From assembly GCA_002150815.3 (NCBI GenBank), contig NDFF03000067.1, positions 1 to 64,000 on the forward strand: a stretch of DNA of 64,000 nucleotides, read 5' to 3'. This document shows, in pieces, positions 10,010 through 21,799 of this stretch. The number at the start of each line of letters is the position of its first letter. The first letter of the stretch is position 1. This DNA is from Grammothele lineata (lineage: Eukaryota > Basidiomycota > Agaricomycetes > Polyporales > Polyporaceae). Both the position numbers and the translations under genes were made by a program. Below the pieces are notes generated by a model. The model ran no database searches. It saw only the letters and a list, made by a program, of their open reading frames with translations, and had not been told where the DNA came from.

Positions 10010-12006
10010 CAGGAGGGAGCGAAGGAAATGAAGGAAACGAGAGATGCGGGGGAACGCCATGTCTGAGGACGCTAGGTTTATAGAGAGATCATGATAAGAG
10101 GATCCTCCGGTTTTCCGTGCAGCTCGAGGAACGGGGAAGGCGTGCTCACCTTGTGGCTGAACGGTCGTCGATTGACTCGCGCTCGACCAAGTGGGGTCGT
10201 GTGTGCCCCGGGGCTCCCACAACGCCTCGGCGCCCAGAGCTGCCGCGTTGAAGACGCGTGTTGGGTTCAACTTGAATCGTCGGCGTTTTGCTGTATTTGG
10301 GTACAGGATTTCCTCGCGGCTTCTTCCGGGCCTCCGGCCCTGCTCTTGTCTCCAGAGCTCAAATGAGTGCTTGGACGTTGATACCTTTGTGGCCAATCAA
10401 TGTGGTTCCCAACGGACGGATAACATTGGATGCAAGTACAGAAGGAGGTCGAGGCGAATGGGCACTATTTTTAAAGAAGGGAGGCTCGTTGGGCGTCAAT
10501 TAAGGAACGGCCACTGACGTCCACGCGTCGCGACGCGCTCCGGCGCGTTCGGTTCCAAACAAGTTCCAAAGCCCTTAAATCTCCCGCTGTGCTTCTCGTT
10601 CCCAGCTTACATATGATCGTATGGTGAGCTCAAGCGTACCGTGGTACGGCCATCGTCAGCGAAGCGTCCGGCGTCATGCTTCGGTACGCCGCTCTGACGC
10701 GTCGACGTATCGCCCTCATCCTTCCGGTCTCATGAGCACCCCGCAACACTGTCCACCTCACTTGGTGAGATCCATGCATCGTTGATTCAGAGCGGCCGCT
10801 AGGCGTCGGCGCATCGATGCATGAGGGAGCACAGAAGAGGCAACAGCTTGAGCTGGCCCGCTCGCTCGACTTGTAGAGTCGAGCGTTGTCATGCAGTCAG
10901 CGGACCCACGAGCTAGTAAGTACCTCCAGATGAGGGCGGCTCACTTCTTCCTAGCTACACAACCATGTTGAGCCTTCTCCGTCCGCCAGCCGTCGCCTTA
11001 ATCGCGAGCTCGGGGGCATGGTCTCGAGAAAGATACTATTAGTACTGACAGAAGGTCGGGTTTCGTTGAGCGAGCAGTCGTATATGGAAAATGGGTTAAC
11101 TGACATGCCATATTGTGCGTATCTCGATCTATGCAGGAAACCGCCGTCCGCCTGGAAGGAGTGAGGGAATGGTATATCCAGGCTTACAGAGGCAACTTCA
11201 CGGGTTATACGTTCAGGTAGAGCCTATTACTACCCAGCTTGAGGCTGGAGGGTTGGCCGGTCCCGCTGTGCAAATGGTTACGTATTGAAGGATAGTTGGC
11301 TCACCTATCATTCGTCCCTATTCTGATCGTATCATTATCTATCTCGGGGGTTGAGTAGGCCATATCATCAAGGACGTCTGTAACACAACGGACTTCTTGT
11401 GCAGCGGGGCCGGTTTCGTGTCCATTGACGCTGTACACGACCCGTCGTAGGCAGTCAATGGAATAACCCAACCAGGTTGAGCTTGCTTGAATATGCGATG
11501 CTGTACTACTGTGGGAAGAAGAGCAAGGATCGATTGCACCGTCGTTGTGGTGAATACACTTAAGTCAAGGCAAAGATACGGGGATGGTAAACCCGACCAA
11601 CCTCGACCTAGCGCTACTAACGTTTATCTCCCCTCTCCGATAAGATAGATGGAATGAGTAAGGCGCTTATCTGAATGACTCGGCCGGGCGTACTAGTGCG
11701 CGTCGCTTCTGCCTCCCCCGCCGCCTCCCCCGCCGCCTGCCTCGCCGTCGTCGCCGTAGTGTCTGTTCCAGTCCTCTTGGAGATTCTGTAATCGGTGGTC
11801 ATCTATGACTCCATTCGTGGTCTCGATGAGAACGGGGCGTTGTCGGGGTTGAGGCTGCTCTCATGGCAGCAGTCACAAAGACCTTTGCGTCGACTGACAG
11901 CTCGTATCACCATAATTCACCCAGCCCGCATTTTTCATCGAGACCGACACGCACTCATCTTCGCACTCTTCGTTCATACGCAGCGCATATGCTCCCGCGC
12001 CGTATA
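10010..12006. other. Long non-coding stretch
   Basis: No frame with coding bias apart from the open 5' extension of the minus-strand gene up to about 10,396. Two items stand out: a 9-bp perfect stem with 5-nt loop near 10,872-10,894 (CGCTCGACT-TGTAG-AGTCGAGCG), and a short CCCCCGCCGCCT direct repeat near 11,715-11,740. Neither has an assignable role. Confidence 0.4.
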
Positions 12007-13884
12007 ATGCTTTCCGTTTCAACTGGCTCGGATGACATCCCCGTGAGTCTTCTTGGTCTGCCAAAATTTACTTTGCTGTCGATGCCAAACGCGCCTCACA
12101 GTTCACATGTCACGACGATGTTATCTCTTCACCGAGCCCCAATACCGCCGTTTTGGGGGATAGAGTCATTGCCCGTGAGTTTTCTCGCACTTATAAGATC
12201 CAGACTCAGGCTATACTTCAACATTAGATGGAGTTTGCCATTTATGCGAAATTCCTCGAATATCTTTGTCCGAGGGAGGGCTCTCATGGTGTGCTTGCAC
12301 ACTCCTGAGTGCTGACGGCAAGATTAAGAAGCTGCAGCGGGAACTGGATGAGGCTATGGGACGAGTATGGGAATTGGAGGATGAAGTGGCTATGGAGAAG
12401 TCTCGAACGACACAACTCGGGCTAGAGATACGGCAGTCGAGGGAACGGCAGGTAAGTCGCTATGTGACCTATGTTGCTTGGCTAACATATCAACGCCACG
12501 ATAGCAGGCGGTTGAGTCGTGTAGTGTAGCCGAACTGGAGGAAACGCTGCGTGCTGAGGCGATATGCCACGAGGAATCGGAGGCTCGGCATGAGCGCCGA
12601 CGGGTCGATCTAGAAAAGCAACTTGAGCGAAGTTTGAATGTTGTGGTACGTCTAGTACTACATCCTGATAGTCGCATTGCTCACAATTTCCGAACCTGTA
12701 GACTTCGTTAGAGGCGGCGCTCGCCGAGCTTCGGGTCGAGCAGGAAAGGTGTATGTCGCAGGCACGAGTAGAGCATGAAACCGCGACTGCGCTTGCAGCA
12801 GCCAGTAATGACCGTCTTCACCAGCTTGAAGATGAAACTGTGAGTCCTTTCCCTATCTGAACGGCATACGTATGAATGATCTATTCGCCGCCGTCTATCC
12901 TGCAATAGACGTCGTTACGCGTCAGGCTAACTGGATCCCAAGAGGAATGCGAGACGCTCAAAGGACAGTTGCATCACATCATAGCTGAACTCGACACCTC
13001 CAAGACAGATCTGGAGAACCTCCAACGTCGCTCTGACGACCGCATACAACAATTGTGTTCGCAGATCGAGGATAAAGAGTGTGAGTCAGCTTAGTTCGCG
13101 GAACCACATTTCACTACTCAACCTCCCAGCCGATCTGCTGAGCTTGTATGCGCGGATCCATGATGGAGAAATCTACAGTAACGCCAATATTCAACATTTG
13201 CTCCGCCTCCCGTCCTACGAGAATATCGCAACGCGTGTACGCGGCGGCGTTCATTCGCTAGGACAAAAAGTCATTCCTTGGGCTACGTCTTCCCTTGGGG
13301 ATACCTTGCAGCGCATTTGGGGGGTGTTCCCGTTGTGGGAGTCCACCGCGTTCTGTGCGCTCATCACCGCATACAATTCGCATGCAACACAAACGTCCAA
13401 CGGCCACGTGATCATCACGTAAGTGATACTTAAGGTCATTGCTACTTTGGAGGCTGAGTGCAGCGCGTCATAGGAACCTCTGGGAACAGAGATCCCAATG
13501 GCAAGCGTCCATATATAGTATATTCGTGGCCTGTTCCTCGGCCACGTATTTGTGGCTGCATTATACTAGCCAGGTATCACTCTCTCACTTGACCATGGCT
13601 CTTATATACCTAACGCCGCTTCAATCCAGCCCGAATTGCATGGCCTGTTCGTGTACCCCGCAATGTCGGCAATGACTACAATCTGGAATCTCCTTATGAT
13701 GGTTTTCGGTGGTGAGCCGTGCGTTTGTGGGAAACCACAGTGGCTCTGGTCGAACGGATTAGCTCCATCTGGTGTGGCGGACAATCTTCTCTGGTGGCTG
13801 ATGGGCTGCTGGCTCAGTAATCACTCTGCGACCATAACTTCCGAGATAGCGTCCCAGTGTTACATCTACCTCTCACGCACCTAA
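12007..13884 (+). CDS. Nine-exon gene: Cys-rich start, long coiled coil, membrane C-terminus, 475 aa
   Basis: Exons 12007-12042, 12102-12174, 12228-12451, 12505-12645, 12702-12839, 12909-13080, 13130-13418, 13474-13573 and 13630-13884 join in phase to exactly 476 codons including stop. Residues about 15-75 contain FTC, HGVCHLCE and SWCACTLL, a degenerate zinc-binding arrangement reminiscent of RING fingers. Residues about 75-278 are an almost continuous coiled coil (KIKKLQRELDEAMGRVWELE and onward). The rest holds two likely membrane segments (near SIYSIFVACSSATYLWL and MTTIWNLLMMVFG) and a Cys/Trp motif, GEPCVCGKPQWLWSNGL, followed by NLLWWLMG. The C-terminal part is paralogous to 41,389-42,270. 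A role as a membrane-anchored coiled-coil protein is inferred; no named family recognised. Confidence 0.75.
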
Positions 13885-14245
13885 CTATGTAGTCGTTCTT
13901 TCAAGCTCGTTACTCGCGAGCTCTCGCTCACGAGTAGCGGCCTCCGGCGCCAAACCTCTAGCACGCGCTGGAGTCATGTACCGAGTAGCAAAATCGCAGG
14001 TGAACGCGTCGGTCGCGTATCGCACAGTGACGCGAGTGACCTCTGTGATCATCCTCTCCTCACATACATGAATCACCAAAATACATACTATAACTTCTTT
14101 AATTCAGCAGCGGTTTGGCCTCAGCGCTTCCTGCCGACGCCCGCTGACTGCACCGCCCTTCCTCATGACGACACGTCTCAATTTTCATACGAGCCACGCT
14201 CCGTTTCTAAGCCCACGGATCATTAGGGGGTCGAGGCGCAGCGTC
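13885..14245. other. Spacer, nothing supported
   Basis: Short frames only; 3' flank of the nine-exon gene. Confidence 0.35.
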
Positions 14246-14329
14246 AGTGTCCACGGCCCGCGCGTGTAGCCGAAGGGACTTGTTGCACAGAACGGTTCGT
14301 GCGGATTTGGGGTGCTATCTCCTTACTAG

Positions 14330-14920
14330 TTCTCGCGCAGGTTGCTCCAGGCAAGTGGTCTATGGCCACGAACATTCCTGTCTCGAGGGATCCTATCTAT
14401 GTGTTGTACAGGTCCGTGGAGGGTATAGTCTGGGCTGAGAAGCGCGAATAGGAGTGGGACGGGATGCAAGGGATACAGATATCTCCGATGATGATGATGA
14501 CGCAGATCGCGATGGTGTGATAGTCCGAAGGGTACGACCACGAATAGCGACACAGCAGTGTACTTTTGGCGGAGGGTCGGTCTCTTAACCACGGTGGTCG
14601 ATCTAACCAGCTCGTGTAATGCTGTTAACGCTGGAGAGACTGCACGTAAGTTAGAGCATAGCGCAGGAACGTGTGTGACACGGATCCACTCACGGCAGTT
14701 TGACGTTTTCGCGTGTTCCGTCGTCAAGTGTGATAACGACATAACGAAGACCCTGAACGTTCATACGTCAACGACGACAAAGAACCATGACTACCAGGCG
14801 CTTTATGATGCTCACCTCTATGGTTTCCGTGCTTCTCACAACACCGATGTGTGTGGTGCCGTCCTCGAGAAAGAATACGCGAGTGCCGACCTGGAGCGGA
14901 TGTTGTCAGTCCCAGAATGA
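14330..14920 (+). pseudogene. Possible gene remnant with acidic segment
   Basis: Patches of protein-like sequence occur in different frames: one reading RDTDISDDDDDADRDGVIVR near 14,461-14,525, and a later one ending EKEYASADLERMLSVPE near 14,870-14,920. I could not join them by introns into one phase-consistent model. It may be a decayed gene or a gene with exons I misread. Confidence 0.25.
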
Positions 14921-16737
14921 TGTCTGGACTTGAGTGAGACTGTTGAGGGGATACGTACAGGGAAGGGTTCCATAACCTTGGTGGGTGGTGCGAGTGGATG
15001 GGGATTGGTGTGCAGTCAACCATCAAAGAGCACATCCTTATATACGAGCCATAGAGCGCCGCGGACAGTCGCTAGCAGTCACGACAGAGTGTTGTAAAGG
15101 GGACGAGTGGAAGGGTCGCCTCGAAAGGGGGGCCAGCGAATCGAAGAGGAAACGTGACGGAGGGAGCGTTGGGCGTTGGGAGCGGAGGACGCGCATCGGA
15201 GTATGATTGAGAATCGGGAGGTCGGTCTAGGCAGTGCCACTGCCCGTCAGGAATCGAGCGCATGCCCTACGAAGCAAAGCAGGTGGCAGCCTGGATCCAG
15301 ATCAGCAGATTTGGGGGAAAAGGCTTCTCGAAAGAGAGCGGCTTCGCGGGAGGGCATAAGACAGTGAGGGGCGCGTCCCGAGATTCACAAAGCAGATGGG
15401 ACCACCAAGGAAGGTTCAGAGCGTCGAAGCCGCCTGTATGATGGCCATGCTGCTACCCCAAGGAGTGAATGGCTGGCATACAGTGTGTGCGATAGCCTGC
15501 CACCAAAAAGGGCCGCGCCGGAGGGGCTGTTCTTGGGAATAAGAATGCCGGCAATATGAACCGCGCCTCCGGGTCGGCCACCTTGACGTATGTACCTAGG
15601 GCTAGCTGGACGTAGGAAGATGAAGGCGTTCTGATAAGCAAGATAGCTAGATGCGAGGGGCACGGCTATGAGCCGCGACACCAATGAGGTGTAAACCAAG
15701 ATGAGCAGACAAAGTCCCGGCTAGGATCTGACATGCTGGGGAGGCGAGGGGCGCGGGTGACAGACGAACGAATCCGACGAGACATGGCAGAGTGTGGCGG
15801 CCGCTGACACCCACACAGCGCGATGCATACCCCGGCGCGGCATCGCAGCCGCCGAGTGCTTGGAACCACGCTGAGGGCTGCTGAGGGCTGTTGATGGCTG
15901 TTGAAGGCTGCTGAGCGCTGCGAAGCTGAAGGACTGCTCGCCTACGGCCCACCAACCCTGCCAGGGCCGTGCTCAACGCTGCGGTCGCGCGTACTCGGGC
16001 ACCGATGTTACGTAAACGCCCTTCTCCCAGCGCCTTCAGTGAAGTTCACCTACAGCGTCCCTCGTCCGCGACGTCCCCACTATCATGCTTACTGTCCACT
16101 CGAGATCTACCCCGTCTCCTGCCCCCCCCCGAAATGTCCGTCATTCTTGTACACATGTATTGACATGGTCGCGCAAGAGAGCGAGTCGATGGATGTCACA
16201 TGCGCGCACAGATCGAGGCCGCGGAATATTCAATCCCAAGGCCTCCCTCGACCGATTTGCCACATGCATGTCGCAAGGCTCGGGTGCAATGCCCTTCTAT
16301 CTGCGTCCACCTATCACGACCGATGATTCAGCTTATCCAACTGCCTGCAACCAGGTTTGCGTGCGTAATCGCCGGTGCGCAGTAATTTCGCCTCACGGTC
16401 TCAGCCTCCGAGTCCTCAGCTCAAACAGCCATCGTAACCCTGTCCTGGCCCGCGTATGGAGCCCTGGGCTTATGGGTAATATATTAATGTCAGTAGAACC
16501 TCCTCGTGTAAATCTTGAAAAAAATGCGTATCAGTAATCTGAAATCACGAGCCGGCGCAAGTATCGTGCTGCTACACGCAAAGCGCGCGCAACAGTACTA
16601 CATATACAGCAGGTGCGAACTTGGTCGAAGGGAGGATTTCTCACTGTGGCGTACTGGAAAGGTGACTATAAATACGCCACGTCTTTGTGCACAAGCGTAC
16701 TATAGCAGAGGAGGAGTGCAAATTTTTTGGAACCCAG
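14921..16737. other. Intergenic, with a short tandem repeat
   Basis: No supported gene. A degenerate 12-bp tandem repeat of the type GCTGCTGAGGGCTG lies at about 15,868-15,925 (five to six units). Confidence 0.4.
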
Positions 16738-17530
16738 TTACCATCGCCACCCCCCCGGAAAATCCACCAAACTATGAGACTGGCCATCTTCTTCTAGGGA
16801 CTGTTCGGAGCCGCCGTGCTGTGCTTCCGAGTCAACTACACTTTGCAAGAGGTCACCCGTGTGGCCCTGATCGGTCGCGGAAAGCCAGTCGTCCTCATCC
16901 TCGCTCGAGCTGGAGCTGAAGTTCGCCTCTTCGTCCCCAAAGAAAGAGGCGTCGTCGTCTGGAGTGCGCTCGAGTCGTTCGTAATAATCGTCGCCGAGGT
17001 ATGAGCGGGAGAATAGCGTGAATACCTCAAGGATCTCCATCGCCTGGGTGTTGCGTCGGGTCTCATAGGCAACTCGATGAAGATGATAGAATGCGTTGCA
17101 GATACGACGGCGAAAGTCCAAATAAACGAGGGGGTCTTTGAATAGAAGGTGCGTCCGTGTGGTGCTATCGAAACTCGGTCTCCACGTGATCTCATTCCGT
17201 CCCTGCTTATGGTCCTTCTATGACTGAAGTTACAAGGCTGTATGTCCGACTCACGTTGAGCTCTTCCGTGATCCACTCTACGGTGAGGACGGAGTTGAGG
17301 AGTGTAACATCCGAGGGGGGATGGTGCCTCGAGATGACTGTTAAGATATCTATAGAGTCAATGTCAGTGAGCAGCTACAGATGCAGTAGCCTTAAGGAAC
17401 GCATACACTGATGGGGGGATGGTTCTGTGAGGATCACGCGGCAGGGATGGTAGCCGACATGACGATGGTCTCGGCTGGTCTTCGCAAAACCCACTCCCCT
17501 GACAGCAGCGAAATGAACAACTGGTAGGGT
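16738..17530 (-). CDS. Acidic-tail protein, cluster A paralog (5' end unresolved)
   Basis: Three exons are clear: about 17530-17379, 17337-17255 and 17217-16738, with introns of 41 and 37 nt in phase. The protein contains VHFAAVRGVGFAKTS, CRVILTEPSP, LTVEWITEEL, GRNEITW, HLLFKDPLVY, then NAFYHLHR and RSYLGDDYYERL, and ends in a Ser/Asp/Glu-rich tail closing with FPGGWRW. The gene at about 42,550-43,326 shares all these blocks and both intron positions, so they are paralogs. The upstream exon is uncertain; a protein-like stretch (KLLPKLSRRISPRLLASYII) near 17,720 may belong. No domain recognised. The short acidic tail (residues from about SFFGDEE) could mediate protein binding. Confidence 0.65.
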
Positions 17531-17969
17531 CCTGCACAAGGTTGAGTGGCACACAATTGCATTGAGTAAGAAATGCGCTCAACAATAACCCGGAGACTCC
17601 TTGTTCAGCCATTACCGACGTGCTCACAGTGGTACAGCTTTTGTAGGAGAAAAATGCACGGGAGGCTATGATGTACGATGCGAGTAACCGTGGAGAGATA
17701 CGGCGACTCAACTTCGGTAGCAACTTGAGGACGTCGAAGTACATCATGTGTCTTTGTTCGCTAGCGAAGAGCCCGTTACACTGACACCTCAGCGTGACCG
17801 AAGGGATAAAGAGCGCTCGCGCACCGCGACAATTCAGTTTCGCACATATGTACAGTAGCCCAAACTCTCTTCGGCTAGGCGGGCCCTGAAGGCCTGACAG
17901 CAGCCTGTCAGTGATGTCACATGCGACACCAAAGTAAGGTGGAACACTGAGGAGAGTCAAGACACTTGT

Positions 17970-18827
17970 TCAAGAGACCATCGCGCGCTCTCGATGCACC
18001 CATATGTCCCGGACGCCGTGCTAGCTGAGTATTGCCTTATGAGCGCCAATAGTATTATTATAGCATGTATCAGTATACATGTAAACTGCTTTGTGTCTTC
18101 CGATCCTGTGTGCAGAGCGTGCAGAGAATGGCTTTGAAATCCGTGGAACGAATATCTTCTTGACAAAGCTCCGCCCACGAGCACTAGGCGGCGCGTGGCG
18201 GCGCATTCCACGACCCTGGGGGAAGGGCGTGTTCCAACATGAGTCATAGGCGACGTACCACGTTCCAGCCGGCGATGAGCGCTCGTCTTATTACCCATAG
18301 GCCACCCTGAGCTCCTCGCACAGTCGTACGGATGGGGACAATACCAGTGAACATGCTCGCGGGTCCTTCCACATACAGGCAAAGGCGGCCAAACGCAACT
18401 GTGCAACTTTTAGGCTTTATGAAGATATGAAGCCCCGTATGAGGAGGCGTAGTGACAACCTGATACTGAGGAGGAACTTGAAGTGAGGACTTATTCGCGC
18501 GTTGAGTCGCGGAACAAAAGGTACTGTATCTTCCACACTATTTGTACGGCGTCGGGGGCCTATGGACGAGGACGTTTGAAGACGCGCCGGATAAGCAACG
18601 CCAGAGGGGTCGAATATCGAAACGGCGTGAGGTCGTTAGTTCAGGGAATAGAACCATGCAAGATTGTCAAGTGAGGGGTTGACGTTGAAGCCCCGCGCGC
18701 GAGACTATCAAATCAATCGACTTTGACGAGCGAGCGACGGGGATTTCAGTATTAAATTGCCGCAAGGGCGGCGTTATGTAATTAAAGCTTGACTAGTAGG
18801 CAACTGAAAGCAGGCAAGACAGGCAAC
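17970..18827. other. Spacer before repeat copy 2, nothing supported
   Basis: A 149-codon minus-strand frame (18,406-17,957) lacks convincing protein character. From about 18,620 the sequence contains diverged short modules resembling the AT-rich 5' end of the dispersed repeat (GAAGCCCCGC, GCAAGA). Confidence 0.35.
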
Positions 18828-19720
18828 TACAGGATTCGAATCGCGCAAGGATTGCAAATGAAAAGTTGAAACCCCGCAAGACTTTCTGTAATCGAATGAT
18901 TGAAGGGATGCAAGAATATCAACTCAATCAACTTAATTGAACGCGGGCGGCCGGTTCGTCAAGCATTAAGCGCGGCAGAGGCGCCGGGGCGCGATGCCGA
19001 CGGAGCGCGGACGCAACGCGGGCGGTGAGCGGAAGTCGACGATGTGACCGACGTCCACCGCGATGTCCCTCCCGCTCTCCCGCTCTCCCGCCCTCCCGCC
19101 TTCTTTGCCTTCGTCGTACCTGGCTGCTCGGTTGTGGAATAAGGTCGGGTCACCGACCGGGTCCATACAACGCGCTGGTCCGCCGTGGGCTCGGAGGGCG
19201 TCCTTCGCTCGCCCGCCGCCGACTCCCTGCTAGTTTCCGTCTTTTCCCTCCACACTCGCCTTTCGCTCGCTTCCTGCACGTCTTGTTGCGCACCTCACTC
19301 GTAGACTCCGGTACGTCTGTTTGTTCGCCGGACGGGTCACCGTGCGCTGACGTGCTACGCATGTTCTATCGGTTATCCAGACTGGCCGTCATGCTCTCTG
19401 CAAGTCATCGCCGTAGACGTCGGCTCCCCACCCCATACCTGTCCCCCTTTCCGGTATCGGGTGTCGTTGAACGCGCCCTCGCCTCCCCACTCCCACCGGC
19501 CGCTCTATGGCCACGGCCGCAACCGGACGTCACGAGGAGCTTGTCCCGGGGGTATAGGACGGATGATATCCCAGTCTACACCGTGGATCCGTTCAGCAAT
19601 GTTGGGGTTTCGTGGCCACGAGGTGCGTGTTCAAATTACCTGAATATCGGATGCGGCGGGACTGAGGGCAACGGCAGTTCGACAGACGTTTGCGCTGTCC
19701 CGATGGAGCCCTTCGTTTGG
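18828..19720 (+). repeat. Dispersed repeat copy 2
   Basis: The 5' end (18,828-18,955) is AT-rich and includes GAAAAGTTGAAACCCCGCA; it is nearly identical to copy 4 (30,765-30,890). The core contains a CTCCCG run, GGTCGGGTCACCGACCGGG, and the ATGGCCACGGCC end at about 19,508. An internal segment of about 75 bp present in copies 1, 3-6 is missing near 19,290. The 3' tail from about 19,546 (GGGGGTATAGGACGGATGA) is shared only with copy 3. Confidence 0.85.
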
Positions 19721-20130
19721 GAGCGGAGTGTATGGCAGGTATGGCAGGTCAGCAGCCTTGGTCGCCATCATCCGTTCTCTAGCCTTCATTCTAACGACTT
19801 GTTTGCACATATAGAATGTCTCGACGCTCAGACCGAGCATGCCGCCTGACTTCGCCGCAAAATTGATTGGGCTGAGAACGTCGGGCGTCCTCAATATTTG
19901 CTAGATTTACCCCTTCACACGCCCTCACCCGGTTTTCGAGGCTTTCCGAGGCCAATGCGGATGTACGCCATACTCTACAGTGTCGGCTTGATCGACAATG
20001 GCGTCGTATTTTGCTCTCGTTGGTAGATTGCGGACGGTTCTTGATGCTATTCCTCTCATCGCCGATTCTTGTCATCAAGGGCTCCTGTGCAGTGGTGGTG
20101 TTGGCTAGTAGCTATCGGTGCACCCCGATC
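19721..20130 (+). pseudogene. Possible gene remnant downstream of repeat copy 2
   Basis: A plus-strand frame reads ANADVRHTLQCRLDRQWRR and then LLSLVDCGRFL, VIKGSCAVVVLAS. This resembles a common Agaricomycete family in which a helical segment precedes a GS(A)xL motif, but the upstream part carries stops and no complete domain is seen. Weak call based on pattern only. Confidence 0.25.
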
Positions 20131-20290
20131 TTGCCTCTATCCTCGAACGGTGACATATATTTAACGCCATGTACCTTCTCTGTGTGTCTGCTCTCAGGGC
20201 CTCGTGCCGCTTTCGAGCTCTCGCGCTCGTTCGATCAATCCCAGCTGCCGGACGCCTCGCCCTGCCAAAGCGCCTCTCCTCGGTTTCAAA
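20130..20290 (+). repeat. Inverted partner of the ATPase pseudogene 5' region
   Basis: This stretch aligns, reverse-complemented, with 24,150-24,330. Shared strings include TGCCTCTATCCTCGA, GGGCCTCGTGC, TTTCGAGCTCTCGCG and CCCTGCCAAA. It may be the 5' remnant of a second ATPase copy in the opposite orientation, or one arm of an inverted duplication. Confidence 0.6.
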
Positions 20291-21799
20291 CAACAATATC
20301 CCGGGATCCCGCCATTCCACTGGCCCCGTTTCTAGCACACAGACCCTACGGTACGTCTCGCTGTGCTCTTCACTGTCATTTTCGCGTTCACATTCTTCCT
20401 TCGTGCCCACTCTGTGCGCCCGGCGCTTCTCTCGCAGGTCCCATACCCGCCAACTTCAAACAACTCAACACCTTCCCCCACCGTTCATTCTTCCTGAGGA
20501 CTCTCTCGTGCGCTCATGACATCTCTATTGAGGGTCTGAAGTTGCCATTTTCTCATTTCCGATCGTTCCGCATACGCGCGAGCTCCCGCAACATTGGCCT
20601 TGCGCGCCTTCAGCGATATCCATCCGGCCTGAGATCCCAGCACCCCGCATTTCGGGGTAACGCTACGGAGGGCCATATTGGAGGTGGAATGGGCTGGTGG
20701 GGGCTGGGAAGCGATGGGGAGTTGGGATGTAATCTGGTTTTATACCCGTTTGTCTGTCGCTTTTCCGTGCCAGTCCATCACATACCCGGGCTTAGGACCT
20801 GCTACTATCACCCATCGTGTGCTTCGCTCGGAACTCAATTATTGTCATCCAACAGACCAACCTCAGTCATCGTCTGCCGTGACCCGAAGGACTCACCAGA
20901 AACGCACGACGCGTCGTCCCTCGGATTTGGACACCCACTCGAAGCGAACGTACTCTCAATGGCAAACGTGCCGAGACCAACGCAAGCGAGAGCGCGGACG
21001 TCGACGTTGACGTCGACAGCGAGTCGGAGTCGACACTCGCTGGACAGCTTCTGCGTATATTAGGCCTCCGCATGCGGGCCTTCGAGCCCGAACGACCCAC
21101 ATCGCAAGTCGACACCGTGCGCCCGACGCTCTCGCTACGTGTCTCGCGTCCTCGCAAATACAGTGAAGTCTGTACGTCAGGACCGTCGACGACTTCGTTC
21201 GCTCAAAACCTAACATTTTGCTCGGGAAGAAGGCCGTCAGTCATAGAACAGCACGGCAAGAAAAGAGCGCGCACTCACCGAACCCGCCGCGTCACCGACA
21301 ATCACCCTGTCTACTCCAAGTTCAACATCACGCCGACGCACACGTTCACACATTGCACACGCAAAGGACGGAAGCTCCATGTCTGCTTTTATTACGTCTC
21401 TCTCGTTATGTTAGATACTGTGTAGGTAGATACTCGTCTGCATCCCATGCACCGAATTGCGCGTTGTATAACGAAGCGCAAACACATCGGGGAGGTCGAA
21501 CCGTAACGCGTCGCGGAGGGGGGAGCAGGTGCGGGTCATGACGTGGACAAGAGTACTACTGCAAAATGTTGGGGGAAGAAGGTAGGGAGCTGAGAACGAA
21601 CGTGCACAATCGAGTCAGAGCCTAACGCGCCGCGGGTCGATAAAACGAGGGAGGGAGAGCACAGCTAGTAGGACTTAGGAGTGGTAGGCGGTGAGCGTGG
21701 GTCGAGCGGAGGTATGGGCGCTGGGGGTAACGCGGGTATGACACTACAAGCTGCTGCTAGCTGCCAACGTTCGTACCTCGGAACACGCATCCGAGAAGC
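20291..21799. other. No supported gene
   Basis: A 350-codon plus-strand frame crosses 20,011-21,063 but includes the duplicated ATPase-like stretch in a non-matching frame and has no domain. I do not call it. Confidence 0.35.

Noticed and set aside
18820..18850. GATTCGAATC string in the repeat's 5' end as a tRNA-derived SINE head
   Set aside because: No A and B box arrangement around it; copy 4 has a different base pattern.
18828..19720. Repeat as a classic solo LTR
   Set aside because: No TG...CA ends, no clear 4-6 bp target duplication, and no gag-pol sequence anywhere in the window; not excluded but not supported.
20011..21063. Long (350-codon) plus-strand open frame
   Set aside because: No domain or codon bias; it reads through the ATPase-like duplicated stretch in a frame that does not match the ATPase fragments.
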